A DNA stretch of 64,000 bases. Source: Pseudorhodobacter turbinis. GTDB taxonomy: Bacteria; Pseudomonadota; Alphaproteobacteria; Rhodobacterales; Rhodobacteraceae. How positions within the stretch are numbered: the first letter of the stretch is position 1; the number at the start of each line of letters is the position of its first letter. The stretch is taken from assembly GCF_005234135.1 (NCBI RefSeq), contig NZ_CP039964.1:186001-250000 (forward strand). Reading direction: 5' to 3'. The translations under genes and the position numbers were made by a program. The notes below the pieces were generated by a model. It worked only from the letters and a program-made list of their open reading frames with translations, was not told where the DNA came from and did no database searches. Below are positions 55,720-64,000 of this stretch, piece after piece.

Positions 55720-56740
55720 TGTGGAGCTTGGTCCCTGAACGTGCCTGTTTGCGAGTGGCGCGATTGGTGTTTTCGTCCTGCTATGGCTGCCATTGTACCT
55801 GATTTCTTGGGATTCCATATCAGGGCGCTCTGCTACCCGATGTTGGATCGCCGGAAGCTGGATTTTTTTCGGCTGTTTCCCGATGATGGGCTGGTGATTC
55901 CATCGGGACAATGTATTGCGATCGGGACGTTGTATCCGATCTCACTGTGGGGTCTGTCTTTGTTGTCGTGCATACGCCAATCTTCTAGGTTTGCAGGACG
56001 TCCGCAAGACTTATGAACGAATGGGCGTTCAGCCCCCGGTTCGGCGCTTCGAATTGAACGCTTCAATAGGGCCTTTTTCGATTCGTATCGTGTTTGGGTT
56101 GCCGATCAGCCCAAAAACCCGTTCAAGCGTTTGCAGAAAACTTCACCGCGACAACTGAAGCGCGGGACAAAGGCGGGAGTGCGTATCGACAATGGCCTGC
56201 CTGCTCAATGTGAGCTGGTCGTGGGCAAAGTCCATCGAGCCCGTCGCCCGGCGGCACATGCCCTCTCCCGGGCAGAAAAGCTGAGCAAAGAACGCCGACA
56301 TTAGGCGATCCAGTTTTTAGGGCGCCGAGCAACAAAAGGACGGGCACACGGGGGCTCGGTTCATGGGCGAACAGATTATTTGATTATTAAAGAGCAGGGT
56401 TTGAGTGCCAGATAAATGATCCGGGGGATCGTTTGCGGCGAGCAACAGCGAGAAGACGGCAGATGTATGTCGGCGGCACGCAATCCATTGGCCGGAAGGT
56501 GAATGCGCAGCAGCCACCGATAATTGCACCTGTCGCGGTTTGATACAGCTTTGTTAATTGCCTTTTCTGTGTCTGGCGTCAGTTTTTTCGGCAGCACAGG
56601 CGGCGCAAGCCAGGCTAAGGCCCCACTAGTTTTGAGTCAGCTCGGAATTTACGGCTCCGAAAAAGCAGCAGTGGCATGTATGATCCCTGCTGGCGGACCG
56701 TGGTACAGATAACGTCGTTGGGCCTTGTTTCCCGAAGTCC
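55720..56740. other. Decayed region with an IS3 transposase tail
   Basis: No intact gene. On the minus strand around 55915-56015 the frame reads LEDWRMHDNKDRPHSEIGYNVPIAI, matching the C-terminal end of IS3-family OrfB (the usual W-Y-N-RPH-IGY pattern), but the rest of the transposase is missing. The stretch from 56020 to 56740 has only short scattered frames without recognisable families. Confidence 0.5.
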
Positions 56741-57330
56741 CGCAGCATGCCTCGTATCTATAGCGGCGCAATATCCGTCAGTCACAATGGCGTGCGGTGG
56801 TGTGGGGCGGTGAAAGAAGGTGGCCGTACAAAAGGCCATGCATTCGTTGGAAGCTGTAGGGCGATAAGGGAATTTTGCGAAGATGATGGCCGACCTGGCT
56901 GCTCGGTACGGCGAGGAAAAGGCAGTGATGATCAATGCGAGTTACCTGTAGATTGGCCCCGCCGCGCTCAGTACAGGCGAAAAAACAGACGTTGTCGCCT
57001 GATCCCCGCATCAAGGGCGGCATGAATGATAAGCTGAAGGTGGTCTGCGGGAGCAAGGGGCGCTCGTTCGATCTGTTCGTCTCTGCCGGGGCAGGCGGAC
57101 TGCTCTGCAGCTTGCGGGATCTCGATTGGCGGCTTGATCGGGGCTGGACACCGATTGCTTCCGAGAAGCGTTGTAAGACAGGAGATACGCGGCAGGCCCC
57201 TAGCCGGAAGCAGCTAAGAACACCGGCGAAATATGGTAGGCGCCGCAACCGCATCGAGAGAAAGTTTGGAAGGCTCAAGGGCTGGCCGCGTGTCGCAAGT
57301 AGATACGACCGGGGTTGTCTTCTCCGTTAT
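56740..57330 (+). pseudogene. IS5-family (IS427-like) transposase, degenerate
   Basis: Plus-strand frames give scattered pieces of one IS5-type DDE transposase: NGVRW (near 56790), LAARYGEEKAVMINASYL (near 56893-56947, then a stop), GGMNDKLKVVCGSKGRSFDLFVSAG (57015-57090), DLDWRLDRGW (57118-57150), and RKQLRTPAKYGRRRNRIERKFGRLKGW ending near 57300 (RVASRYDRG). Stops and frameshifts interrupt it and the IS ends are not clear. It is a dead insertion sequence. Confidence 0.7.
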
Positions 57331-57821
57331 AGTACTCGCCAAAATTATTATATATTGGTTATGAGATGTCGTAACAGGACCTGCGTTGCACACTGCCGGT
57401 TGGTCCGCTGTCCGGCAGGGTATTGCGCAGCAATGCCCGAGAGGGGGAATGCACCTGAACTTTGGTCTTTGGTTTGCGGCGCCAGACGGCCATGAGCAGG
57501 GCTTGTAACGGCAGGTCCGTGTAGGTGCGGCCTTGCATAGACCACGGGACGCGGTTCCGGTGATGCCGTGCTCAGGACTGATTCCGATCGTATCGAGCAC
57601 GCCAATGAGATGGGCACATCGGAATTGCATTTGGGCCAACATCATGTTGGCAGCCATCGCGCTGATCACGGACCGACGCATGCACCCAGGTCGATCTCAG
57701 GAGAAGGCTACCGATCAGGAGAGCGGATCAATTGTTCAAAGGATGAGACCGCAGCCTAGCGGCGCTTTCGGCATGCGCAAAACCGCTTGACAGGAACGAC
57801 CCCGTTACCGAAGTCCTGACC
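57331..57821. other. Low-coding spacer between IS5 remnant and cheD-like gene
   Basis: About 490 bases with only short overlapping frames on both strands and no family I recognise. It may contain additional decayed transposon sequence. Confidence 0.35.
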
Positions 57822-58319
57822 CTAGGCGCCGGGGGATGGTAGATTCACATCGTTTTCGAAGACCGTAGCTTCACTTGTGGTCGGATGAAAACGAACACGC
57901 CGTACCACGTTTCGACCGATATCTTGAGCTACAATCTCTACATTGAGGTCTCGCAGTAATTGTTCTGCACTGATTGCGTTGTCTTTGCCTATGTCGCGCC
58001 GCCCTTCATGCAGCTTTGCGCCGCCATACAGCCTAGCCTTCAACCGAGAAATATCGCCACCTTTGTCCAATACCTGTTGTAGTAGGGCCTGTATTGCGAC
58101 ACCGCTAAATCGTGTATCGTCACCGCCTTGAGCAAACATGCAATGCGCCATTCCGCCCAGTTCCAGCCGCGGATCTGACAGGCAGATGACTAAGCCCACT
58201 CCGACAAGGGCAGTGTAAGTTACATTAGGGTCGTCTGTTACGCCAATCTGACCTTGCACAATATGCAGAACCTGAATCGGCGCTCTGTGCATCTGCCGGT
58301 CACTGATCACTGCGTCCAT
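57822..58319 (-). CDS. CheD-like chemoreceptor deamidase lacking the catalytic Cys
   Basis: A 165-residue protein of the CheD fold, which normally deamidates glutamines on chemoreceptors and stimulates CheC. Recognisable segments are LELGGMAHCMFAQG (conserved GGM-H), DTRFSGVAIQALLQQVLDKGGDISRLKARLYGGAKLHEG, DIGKDNA and QDIGRNVVRRVRFHPTTSEATV. In active CheD the nucleophile lies in LGSCV-like sequence; here the aligned stretch is LVGVGLVICL, so the Cys position seems to be Gly. It starts MDAVISDRQMHRAP at 58319 with GGAAAG upstream; an earlier ATG at 58346 is possible. It has no chemotaxis neighbours and lies between dead insertion sequences. Confidence 0.75.
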   Translation of the reverse strand: MDAVISDRQMHRAPIQVLHIVQGQIGVTDDPNVTYTALVGVGLVICLSDPRLELGGMAHCMFAQGGDDTRFSGVAIQALLQQVLDKGGDISRLKARLYGGAKLHEGRRDIGKDNAISAEQLLRDLNVEIVAQDIGRNVVRRVRFHPTTSEATVFENDVNLPSPGA

Positions 58320-58387
58320 TGGAACTTTCCTTTTCCCGTTCTGCAAGATTTTGCCTCTACAACCTTAATTTCAGGTAAATTATCTGA

Positions 58388-59120
58388 GGTGGTCCCTGAA
58401 ACTGGACAATGGCGTAAGGTCTAATTTCCTGCCTGCTGATCTTCACGACGAAGGAGATCGAAGATGTCGAAACGAAAGCAACATACCCCTGAGCTAAAGA
58501 CGAAAGTAACGATGATCAGCCAATGGAAACGTGCATTGTTGGATGGCGCGTCCGGTGTTTTTGAACGGGGTAGCCGCAAAGCGCCGGTGATAATGATAGA
58601 TGAAGATCAGGTCCGGGATTCGCACGCCGAAACCGTGGGGTAAGCCCGCGAATGCCATGCGTTCGAGAGAGCGGGCGCACGCGGTGGCCAACTCTTTTTT
58701 GGAAAGAAAGCTCAAGCCCTGGGGCGGGAAGTGATGCGCGGTATGATCGAACGCGACCATCCGGACCTGTCCGTCGGCCAGCAGTGTGCTCTGCTATCGA
58801 TTCCGCAATCGTCGTTCTACTACGCTCCGCACGGTGAGACGGAGCAGAACTTCGCGCTGATGCGGATAATTGATGCGCAGTTGGCGGGACCGTGGCCCCG
58901 ATGAGACCGCGTAAGCCCGGAAACGACCATGCGGTGAACCGACGGACCGCGCCGGTGTCCGCAACTGGATGGAGTTCTATAATAACCGCTGCCCGCACAA
59001 GGCACTTCGCGGCCGACTACCAGCAGTGGTCTACTCACCGCAAATCGAGGTCACTAAACCGATCTGCAGGAGCAAAGAAGAGCCTGAAAAGCGCGCGGTC
59101 CTGTCCAGAAAATGGGGAGT
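58388..59120 (+). pseudogene. IS3-family element, orfA/orfB decayed
   Basis: It starts with an IS3-like end (GGTCCCTGAAACTGGACAA at about 58390). OrfA begins at 58464 (MSKRKQHTPELKTKV) but its middle is deleted, jumping to ISQWKRALLDGASGVFERGS. OrfB pieces follow: LGREVMRGMIERDHPDLSVG and CALLSIPQSSFYY at 58720-58830, and the tail WMEFYNNRCPHKALRGRLPA near 58965-59025. The catalytic core between them is gone. It ends within about 70 bases of the tRNA-Ser gene. Confidence 0.75.
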
Positions 59121-59184
59121 AGCTCAATATTTGTTCCGCTTCAGCCTTGAAATCCCTTATAAGCGTGATATGTCGCGAGCTCTA

Positions 59185-59274
59185 GGATGGGTGGCCGAGT
59201 GGTTTAAGGCTCTAGTCTTGAAAACTAGCGTGCGGGGAACCGTACCGTGGGTTCGAATCCCACCCCATCCGCCA
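59185..59274 (+). tRNA. tRNA-Ser (UGA anticodon)
   Basis: A 90-base class II tRNA with acceptor stem GGATGGG/CCCATCC, anticodon stem CTAGT/ACTAG around CTTGAAA (anticodon TGA), a long variable arm, GTTCGAATC T-loop and encoded GCCA end. A tyrosine integrase pseudogene starts 155 bases downstream, so its 3' end is a likely attachment site of an integrated element. Confidence 0.96.
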
Positions 59275-59428
59275 TAAATTTTTACGTAATAATTTATTTT
59301 ACCTAATGTAAACAGAGACCTACTGCTGTTTGCGGCTCTCTTCGGCCTCCGGGGCGCTTGAAGTGCTACACGTTTCGCTACACATATTGCTACGCGACAT
59401 TGATGTGGGAGAGACGATTTTGACACTT

Positions 59429-60307
59429 ATGCGCAGGGGAAAGATGTTGTGGCTCCGCAAACGGGTTCCTGTCCGATATTCCTGTGTTGAAGGCAGAAAA
59501 GAGGTTTGGTTAAGCCTGCATACAGATTCCGAGACTATTGCCATGTAAAAAGCTAGTTTAATATGGGATGAGCAGATTGAAGCTTGGGAGGCCCGCTTGG
59601 CTGGCGATACGGTGCTGGCATCCCAAAGATTTGACGCGGCTCAAAAGCTTGCTCAAATCCGCGGCTATCGGTATTTGACCGCGGAGCATGTTGCTAAGCT
59701 GCCGCGCGAAGACCTTCTTTCAAGAATTGAAACCGTAGAGGCGCAGCGCTCGGAGCCTCAAGAGGCTGCCGCCTTGCTTGGAGGCGTGACACCGCCTGCG
59801 ATCACAGTTGAGGGTGCGCTAGAGCTGTACTGGGGCTTTTCTCGCGACAAGATACAGGGCAAAAGCAAGGATCAAATTCGGCGCTGGAGAAACCCGATCA
59901 AAAAGGCTGTCAGTAATTTTATCGGTGTTGTTGGCGACAAGCCAATCGCTGAGATCACTGGCGATGATATGCTGGATTTTCGCGAATGGTGGATGGACAA
60001 GATCGAAAACGAGGAGTTGACGCCGAACAGTGCGAACAAAGACCTAATCCATTTAGGAAGCGTGCTGAAAAGCGTGAACAAGCTGAAGCGACTTGGCCTC
60101 GTTTTGCCACTGTCAGATCTGAGCATCAAAGAAAAGGTCGCAGCGCCCAGGCCGCCGTTTTCAAGAGATTGGATCATGGAAAAGCTCTTGGCTCCGGGGG
60201 CACTTGACGGGCTGAACGATCAAGCGAGAGCTATCTTCTTGGTGATGGTCAACACTGGCGCAAGGCCGAGTGAACTTGCGGCGTTAGCACACCATCCTGG
60301 CAGCTAA
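59429..60307 (+). pseudogene. Tyrosine recombinase/phage integrase with in-frame stop, truncated
   Basis: Starting at the ATG at 59429 (MRRGKMLWLRKRVPVRYS) the frame matches integrases that insert at tRNA genes, including an N-terminal arm-binding region, a core-binding domain (AVSNFIGVVGDKPIAEITGDDMLDFREWW, near 59905-59995) and the start of the catalytic domain with box I NTGARPSELAALA (catalytic Arg, near 60255). One in-frame TAA at 59546 breaks it; the reading frame is otherwise continuous across it, so a single base change (for instance CAA to TAA) is enough to explain the stop. Sequence ends after box I, losing the rest of the catalytic residues (HxxR, Tyr). It is inactive. Confidence 0.82.
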
Positions 60308-60472
60308 TTCTTTCACCGGAAATTTTTGACCAATAAAATTATGGTCTCTGAATTTGCGTATCCATTTTTTCGTCTCCACCACCAAGGAGATGAACAATGG
60401 ATGGTTCGCACTTTGAGACACGTTACCCTCGGGGCGCTTCTGCAGCGTTTCATTGCCCGGCGATGAGTTTAG

Positions 60473-62800
60473 TTAAAAGCGAGCGAAGCTTTTACCGCGT
60501 TGCCAGAGCCCCTCCAACCTGCCCTTGGTGCCGTCAAGAGGCCCTGGTTTATGCGAAAGAGTGTTTTGGAGCTGACGTCGTGCCCGTAACACATCTGGGC
60601 TTGCGGGGTTTGCTCGAGCGGCTAAGATATCAAGGCACATTGCCTCAATGACTGTTTTCACGTGTGAATCGAAATTAATAAGATCTTCTGATGCCGCGAC
60701 CGCATCATCGGCTGCGCGCTGATCCAACCATGTGGTAAGGTCATCTGGCAGCCTGCGGCTGGGCCTAAAGACGCTGTCGCGTCGATGAACGAGTAGTGCT
60801 ATCCGCGCCTTTAAATCGCGCTGTGTGACATCCCTCAACGCCTCTGATGCCGCGAACATCTCGTCATACCACGCCTTATTGATCTTGCCGTCGATCATGG
60901 CCTTTGCGCCATCCAGCCCGAACAAGGTCGACGCACCCATGATCGGCCCTAAAATCAAAGCCCCCGCTGGTCCGATCGTCACAAGCCCCAAAATGGCTCC
61001 AGCCTTACTGCCGACCGTCACAAGAGTGCCCCGCAAGGCGGTATCGACAACAAGCCAGGCTGGCAAAGCACCGGCCGGTATCTCGCCTTTCAAAACGGCA
61101 ACGGCACCACGGATTGCTCCTGCTCCGATTGCAGTGGCCATCGCATCGATAGATGCCAGCTCAATCCCCGCTGCAACAGAACTAGCCGTTATGTCCTCAA
61201 CGATGCCAAGCTCAAACCCTTCGAGTGCTGTCACCAGTTCCGCCCAAGGCTGGTCCGAGATCAGCCCCACAAGCTCCGCATTCGCAATGACAGGGATGTC
61301 AGGGTATTTTTCAAAATGTTCGCTTAGTAAGGAAAGCCCTTCGCCGCACTTCACTTGAACCTCTTGCCCATCCACAATCAGATCAAATCCGGGGTTGGCG
61401 CTGCTGTCTGGCAAGGTGACGTGATGGCCTTTGGCGAGGAGGTTCCCAAGCACCATCTGTTCGGCCGTGAACCCTCTTAGCGCGATATCAGCGCCGTGAA
61501 CCGCAAACTCTGTCGCATGTGTTGCAAATTCAATTTGATTGGAAAGATCAGCTGTCCGCCAAAAATCTGCCGCAGCGAGCACTCTCGGGTCGATGGACAT
61601 TGCATGATACAGCATCTCTGCCGCGGTCAGGCCGACAATGGCCTCGGTCTCGCCTGAAGACGTGTTGTGAATCGAAATTTCTGGCGCCGTGCCCCAGTTC
61701 TCCGGTTCACGTCCTGGTGCATCGGGCATTCTGCGCCCGATTTCCGCTTCCACGCGTGCCGTCAGGGATTTCATCGCAGTCCACTCGGGCATCTTCAAAT
61801 GCTCGGGCTTGCGTTGGCCCGCTGCACTCAAATGCCGGAAGGCAGTGCTGGAGCGCCCCAGCCCAGCACTGGGATCGGCAAGCCCGCGCATCGCGAGGAG
61901 AACCACAATGCTCGCTGAGATCTGGGCTTTGATTGTTTTATTTAGGTGATTTCCGCCAAATCCACCCAAGGCAACCAAGCCAGCCACAATCGTGACAGGA
62001 TTCACCAACACGGCCAGCAATGAGACAACTGCGGGGCCACCCATGAATGGGATGAAGGCTGAAGCCTGCGCGGCAAGAATATACGGGGCAAACCCAGCAC
62101 CGTTTACAGCCGCCGCCAACCCGACCCAACCGCCGGCAGCGGCAATGCCGGCCCAGGCCTGCTGTCCGCCTTTTTGCATGGCCCGCGCGATGTCGGGATC
62201 AAACTCGCCTTGATTTTCGCCCACGTCAATCGTGTCGAGCATAGAAGCCAACTGCCGGGCAACGATCTCAGGAAAAGAAAGAGGCGGGGATGACTGCCAA
62301 ACAGACTTGGGGTCGTTATATATTGCGCGCATCTTATCTTCGATACGTCCGCGGTAATTGTCGCGTCCGGCATCTTTCCTGCGCTGTAGCTCATCCGTTG
62401 CGCGCATGTTTGGTGACAAGACCTGCGACGCCATCACCCCGAAAGCGGCCGCAGCTTGGGATAATCTTCGCTCCGAAAGTGGTAAAGGGCTGCGTGCGCC
62501 TAGGCCATTTGCAAGGCCATGCCAAAGCCTGTGTCGCAAGACATCGTCGGGGATATCCGAATTTTGGATTTTCGCAGCAGCAGACTGAACTCGCGCCGCA
62601 GCGCTTTCAATTTCAGCCCCAATCCGTTGAAGTAAGTCAGCACCTACGCCGACTGCCACGCCTGCTAGACTCACCGTTTCAAGTAAAGCGCATAACCCAG
62701 CCAGCTCCTCCCTTGAGGCAAGGCCTAGCCCTGACGCGATTAAGTGAGGATGCATTGAAGACGACGACGGGGAAGAGGGAGGTAATGCTTTCATAAGCAT
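60473..62800 (-). CDS. Uncharacterised 775-residue membrane protein with PD-(D/E)XK-like core
   Basis: A large single-gene ORF with no recognised family name. Gly/Ala-rich hydrophobic stretches lie at about 216-280 (GIAAAGGWVGLAAA, VVSLLAVLVNPVTIVAGLVALGGFGG), 296-308 and 553-628 (LGLVTIGPAGALILGPIMGA), suggesting membrane insertion or glycine-zipper helices. Between them, AEQMVLGNLLAKGHHVTL (446-463) and PGFDLIVDGQEVQVKCGEG (470-488) form the helix-D-X-QVK layout of PD-(D/E)XK nucleases (Asp473, Gln482, Lys484). The N-terminus is uncertain: the frame is open to a TAG near 62838 with protein-like sequence (ALSEAQDAYG) before the first Met, and no good ribosome site, so the gene may be N-terminally truncated. 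It sits in a tRNA-associated island between mobile-element remnants, a setting typical of defence genes. Confidence 0.65.
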   Translation of the reverse strand: MLMKALPPSSPSSSSMHPHLIASGLGLASREELAGLCALLETVSLAGVAVGVGADLLQRIGAEIESAAARVQSAAAKIQNSDIPDDVLRHRLWHGLANGLGARSPLPLSERRLSQAAAAFGVMASQVLSPNMRATDELQRRKDAGRDNYRGRIEDKMRAIYNDPKSVWQSSPPLSFPEIVARQLASMLDTIDVGENQGEFDPDIARAMQKGGQQAWAGIAAAGGWVGLAAAVNGAGFAPYILAAQASAFIPFMGGPAVVSLLAVLVNPVTIVAGLVALGGFGGNHLNKTIKAQISASIVVLLAMRGLADPSAGLGRSSTAFRHLSAAGQRKPEHLKMPEWTAMKSLTARVEAEIGRRMPDAPGREPENWGTAPEISIHNTSSGETEAIVGLTAAEMLYHAMSIDPRVLAAADFWRTADLSNQIEFATHATEFAVHGADIALRGFTAEQMVLGNLLAKGHHVTLPDSSANPGFDLIVDGQEVQVKCGEGLSLLSEHFEKYPDIPVIANAELVGLISDQPWAELVTALEGFELGIVEDITASSVAAGIELASIDAMATAIGAGAIRGAVAVLKGEIPAGALPAWLVVDTALRGTLVTVGSKAGAILGLVTIGPAGALILGPIMGASTLFGLDGAKAMIDGKINKAWYDEMFAASEALRDVTQRDLKARIALLVHRRDSVFRPSRRLPDDLTTWLDQRAADDAVAASEDLINFDSHVKTVIEAMCLDILAARANPASPDVLRARRQLQNTLSHKPGPLDGTKGRLEGLWQRGKSFARF

Positions 62801-63063
62801 ACCATAGGCATCTTGCGCTTCACTTAAAGCACAATCGATCTAAGCGCCCATCCGATTGTTGTCGTTCATAATTGCTCGGTGTTTTGGCTTAATTGTAACC
62901 AAAGGTTGCGCGAAGGATGAAAAGCAGGATAATATTGTTATGTAGATAAACGAATTAGAAAAGTGCCGATAGGGACATGTAAGAGTATGCTTTTAGATTC
63001 AAAAAAAACTGCGCTCCAGCTGAGTAGAGACGCAGAACAAATGTCCGTTGTTTTACGCACGAT

Positions 63064-63480
63064 TCAATCCTTTCCTCGCGGCCGAACCACTGAAGAGTTG
63101 CATGCTCTGTTAGCTTCCGTTTCCTGTGGCGTCTCGACCTGTGCCGACGGGGCCGTATTCTGGCTCGATTGTGATTCCTGAGATGTCGAGGAAGGCGTTT
63201 GCTCTGATACAGCAGGCTTTGGTGACCCCAGTAGCCACGAGGCCAAAGAATTTATCAGCATAAGGAAGTTCCATTCGTAAAGGCGCCCACCCTTGAGGTG
63301 ACATTCTATACGCCATCGAGGCGGCGCGCCTTCACTTTTCAGAAAGATTAGTAAAGGCTCGTTATCCATCTTTGTTGCAAAGCGCAGCTGCGGCCCCACA
63401 AGCAGGGGCGCCCTGACAGCCTGTTCAGACGTCCGTTTACCCTGCATATGGCCAACCCAGCCTACACATAGCGGGGCATC
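63064..63480 (-). other. Open frame of unclear coding status
   Basis: The minus-strand frame continuing from the transposase remnant reads LRFATKMDNEPLLIFLKSEG and WRIECHLKGGRLYEWNFLML then a Ser/Thr/Gln-rich end (SSTSQESQSSQNTAPSAQVE). A plus-strand frame (62963-63181) overlaps it. Neither has a recognised family; the first may be the tail of a secreted or membrane protein fused by rearrangement. Confidence 0.3.
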
Positions 63481-63499
63481 TCGATTTTTGACTCGTTTC

Positions 63500-63990
63500 G
63501 CGACCGTAGAGCGGCAAGTTTCACCTGAAGCGCGCAACAGTCGGTCAGCTGACGGGCTACTGCGTAGGAGCGGATTATACACGGCGCATTTCAGGGGGTA
63601 TGTCATGCGGCACAGCATGACTTGCATCTTTGTCCGGCCTTTTTTCATGCGTAACTGGCCGAACCGGCGCATGTTGTAGGCGAGGTTCTTCTTCCCGATC
63701 TTGGCCTTGGCCTGCAGCGAGGTCCGGCTGCTGATTGCCTGTCTCGCATATGAGATCATGTACATCGCACGCCGTGCCATGGCAACGCGGACGGGCTCGA
63801 GCCTGCGCCGGCTGCGCGAGCGGGTGCTGCGCGCCGGCGCACGCCTGGTGATCTCGGTGCGCAGGATGGTGCTGGCACTCTCCTCGGCGGTCTTCCGGAT
63901 CGGGTATCCGACTGACGTCATGCGACGCAGAGGAAGCCTGAACAGAACCTTGATCGACAGATATAATTGTATGGCCGCATCGGAAAACAC
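63500..63990 (-). pseudogene. Composite transposase remnant (IS5/IS1182-like pieces)
   Basis: At the window end the minus strand reads FSDAAIQLYLSIKVLFRLPLR, which matches the early part of IS5-type transposases (YSDAAIQ-x-CLTMKVLF). It then changes to an Arg-rich segment and SLQAKAKIGKKNLAYNMRRFGQL, which resembles the C-terminal LAYNxRR region of IS1182-type transposases. The two pieces come from different transposase regions, so it is a rearranged fragment. It may extend beyond the window. Confidence 0.5.
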
Positions 63991-64000
63991 CGCTGACCGT

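Noticed and set aside
60397..60651. An 84-codon plus-strand frame over the end of the 775-residue gene
   Set aside because: It overlaps that gene's C-terminus antisense and shows no motif.
62963..63181. A 72-residue plus-strand protein
   Set aside because: The GTG start lacks a ribosome site, no family is recognised and it overlaps a minus-strand frame; coding is not supported.
59185..64000. A second copy of the tRNA-Ser 3' end as right attachment site
   Set aside because: I looked for a repeat of the CCCACCCCATCCGCCA end downstream and saw none in the window; the right boundary is outside or lost.

Overview
The window reads as a chromosomal segment of an alphaproteobacterium, most likely a Rhodobacterales (Roseobacter-group) species. 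The base composition is moderately GC-rich. The gene order (purA next to a DUF2842 gene, an orphan fliG beside purB, glnB-glnA, rpsF-rpsR-rplI next to fabD-fabG-acpP, bamB-der) and the Rhodobacterales-type proteins (standalone Hint domain, hydrolase-OsmC fusion) fit that group. Family assignments come from reading translations and motifs, not from a database search.

From 1 to 40.8 kb the window is an ordinary core chromosome: a partial MATE exporter, polyphosphate kinase 2, parE, pyrG-secG, purA, acnA, an LpxL-type acyltransferase, fliG, purB, glnB-glnA, the NAD(P)HX repair enzyme, a tRNA-Leu, trigger factor, ribosomal proteins S6/S18/L9, the fatty acid genes fabD-fabG-acpP, bamB-der, an orphan peptide-type binding protein, miaA/pyrH, and a GAF-Fis regulator with its aldehyde dehydrogenase. 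The one scar is at 27.9-29.5 kb. There an IS5-type element, itself internally deleted, cut off an RND efflux adaptor gene that also carries a frameshift.

From 40.8 kb onward the DNA is accessory and rearranged. An AraC-type regulator is broken by three frameshifts. A catabolic/transport locus (hydantoinase-B type enzyme, branched-chain-type ABC transporter genes, gabT and its PuuR-like regulator) has been cut open: hyuB is fused in frame to the end of livG, livF stops just after its Walker A motif, and the substrate-binding gene reappears 9.4 kb away with its front replaced by a Mu-type transposase fragment. Between the two scars (about 43.3-52.7 kb) sits a compact module of exported proteins: two YHYH-domain proteins, a lectin-like protein, a Tat-type patatin lipoprotein, two small exported proteins and a BaeS/BaeR-like two-component system.

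From 55.7 to 59.1 kb lies a graveyard of decayed IS3 and IS5 transposases around a CheD-like protein that appears to lack its catalytic cysteine. A tRNA-Ser(UGA) at 59.2 kb is followed directly by a dead tyrosine integrase. Beyond it is a 775-residue membrane-associated protein with an embedded PD-(D/E)XK-like nuclease core, flanked by more transposase debris to the window end. The strongest candidates for undescribed biology are the exported YHYH/lectin/patatin/two-component module and this 775-residue protein beside the tRNA.
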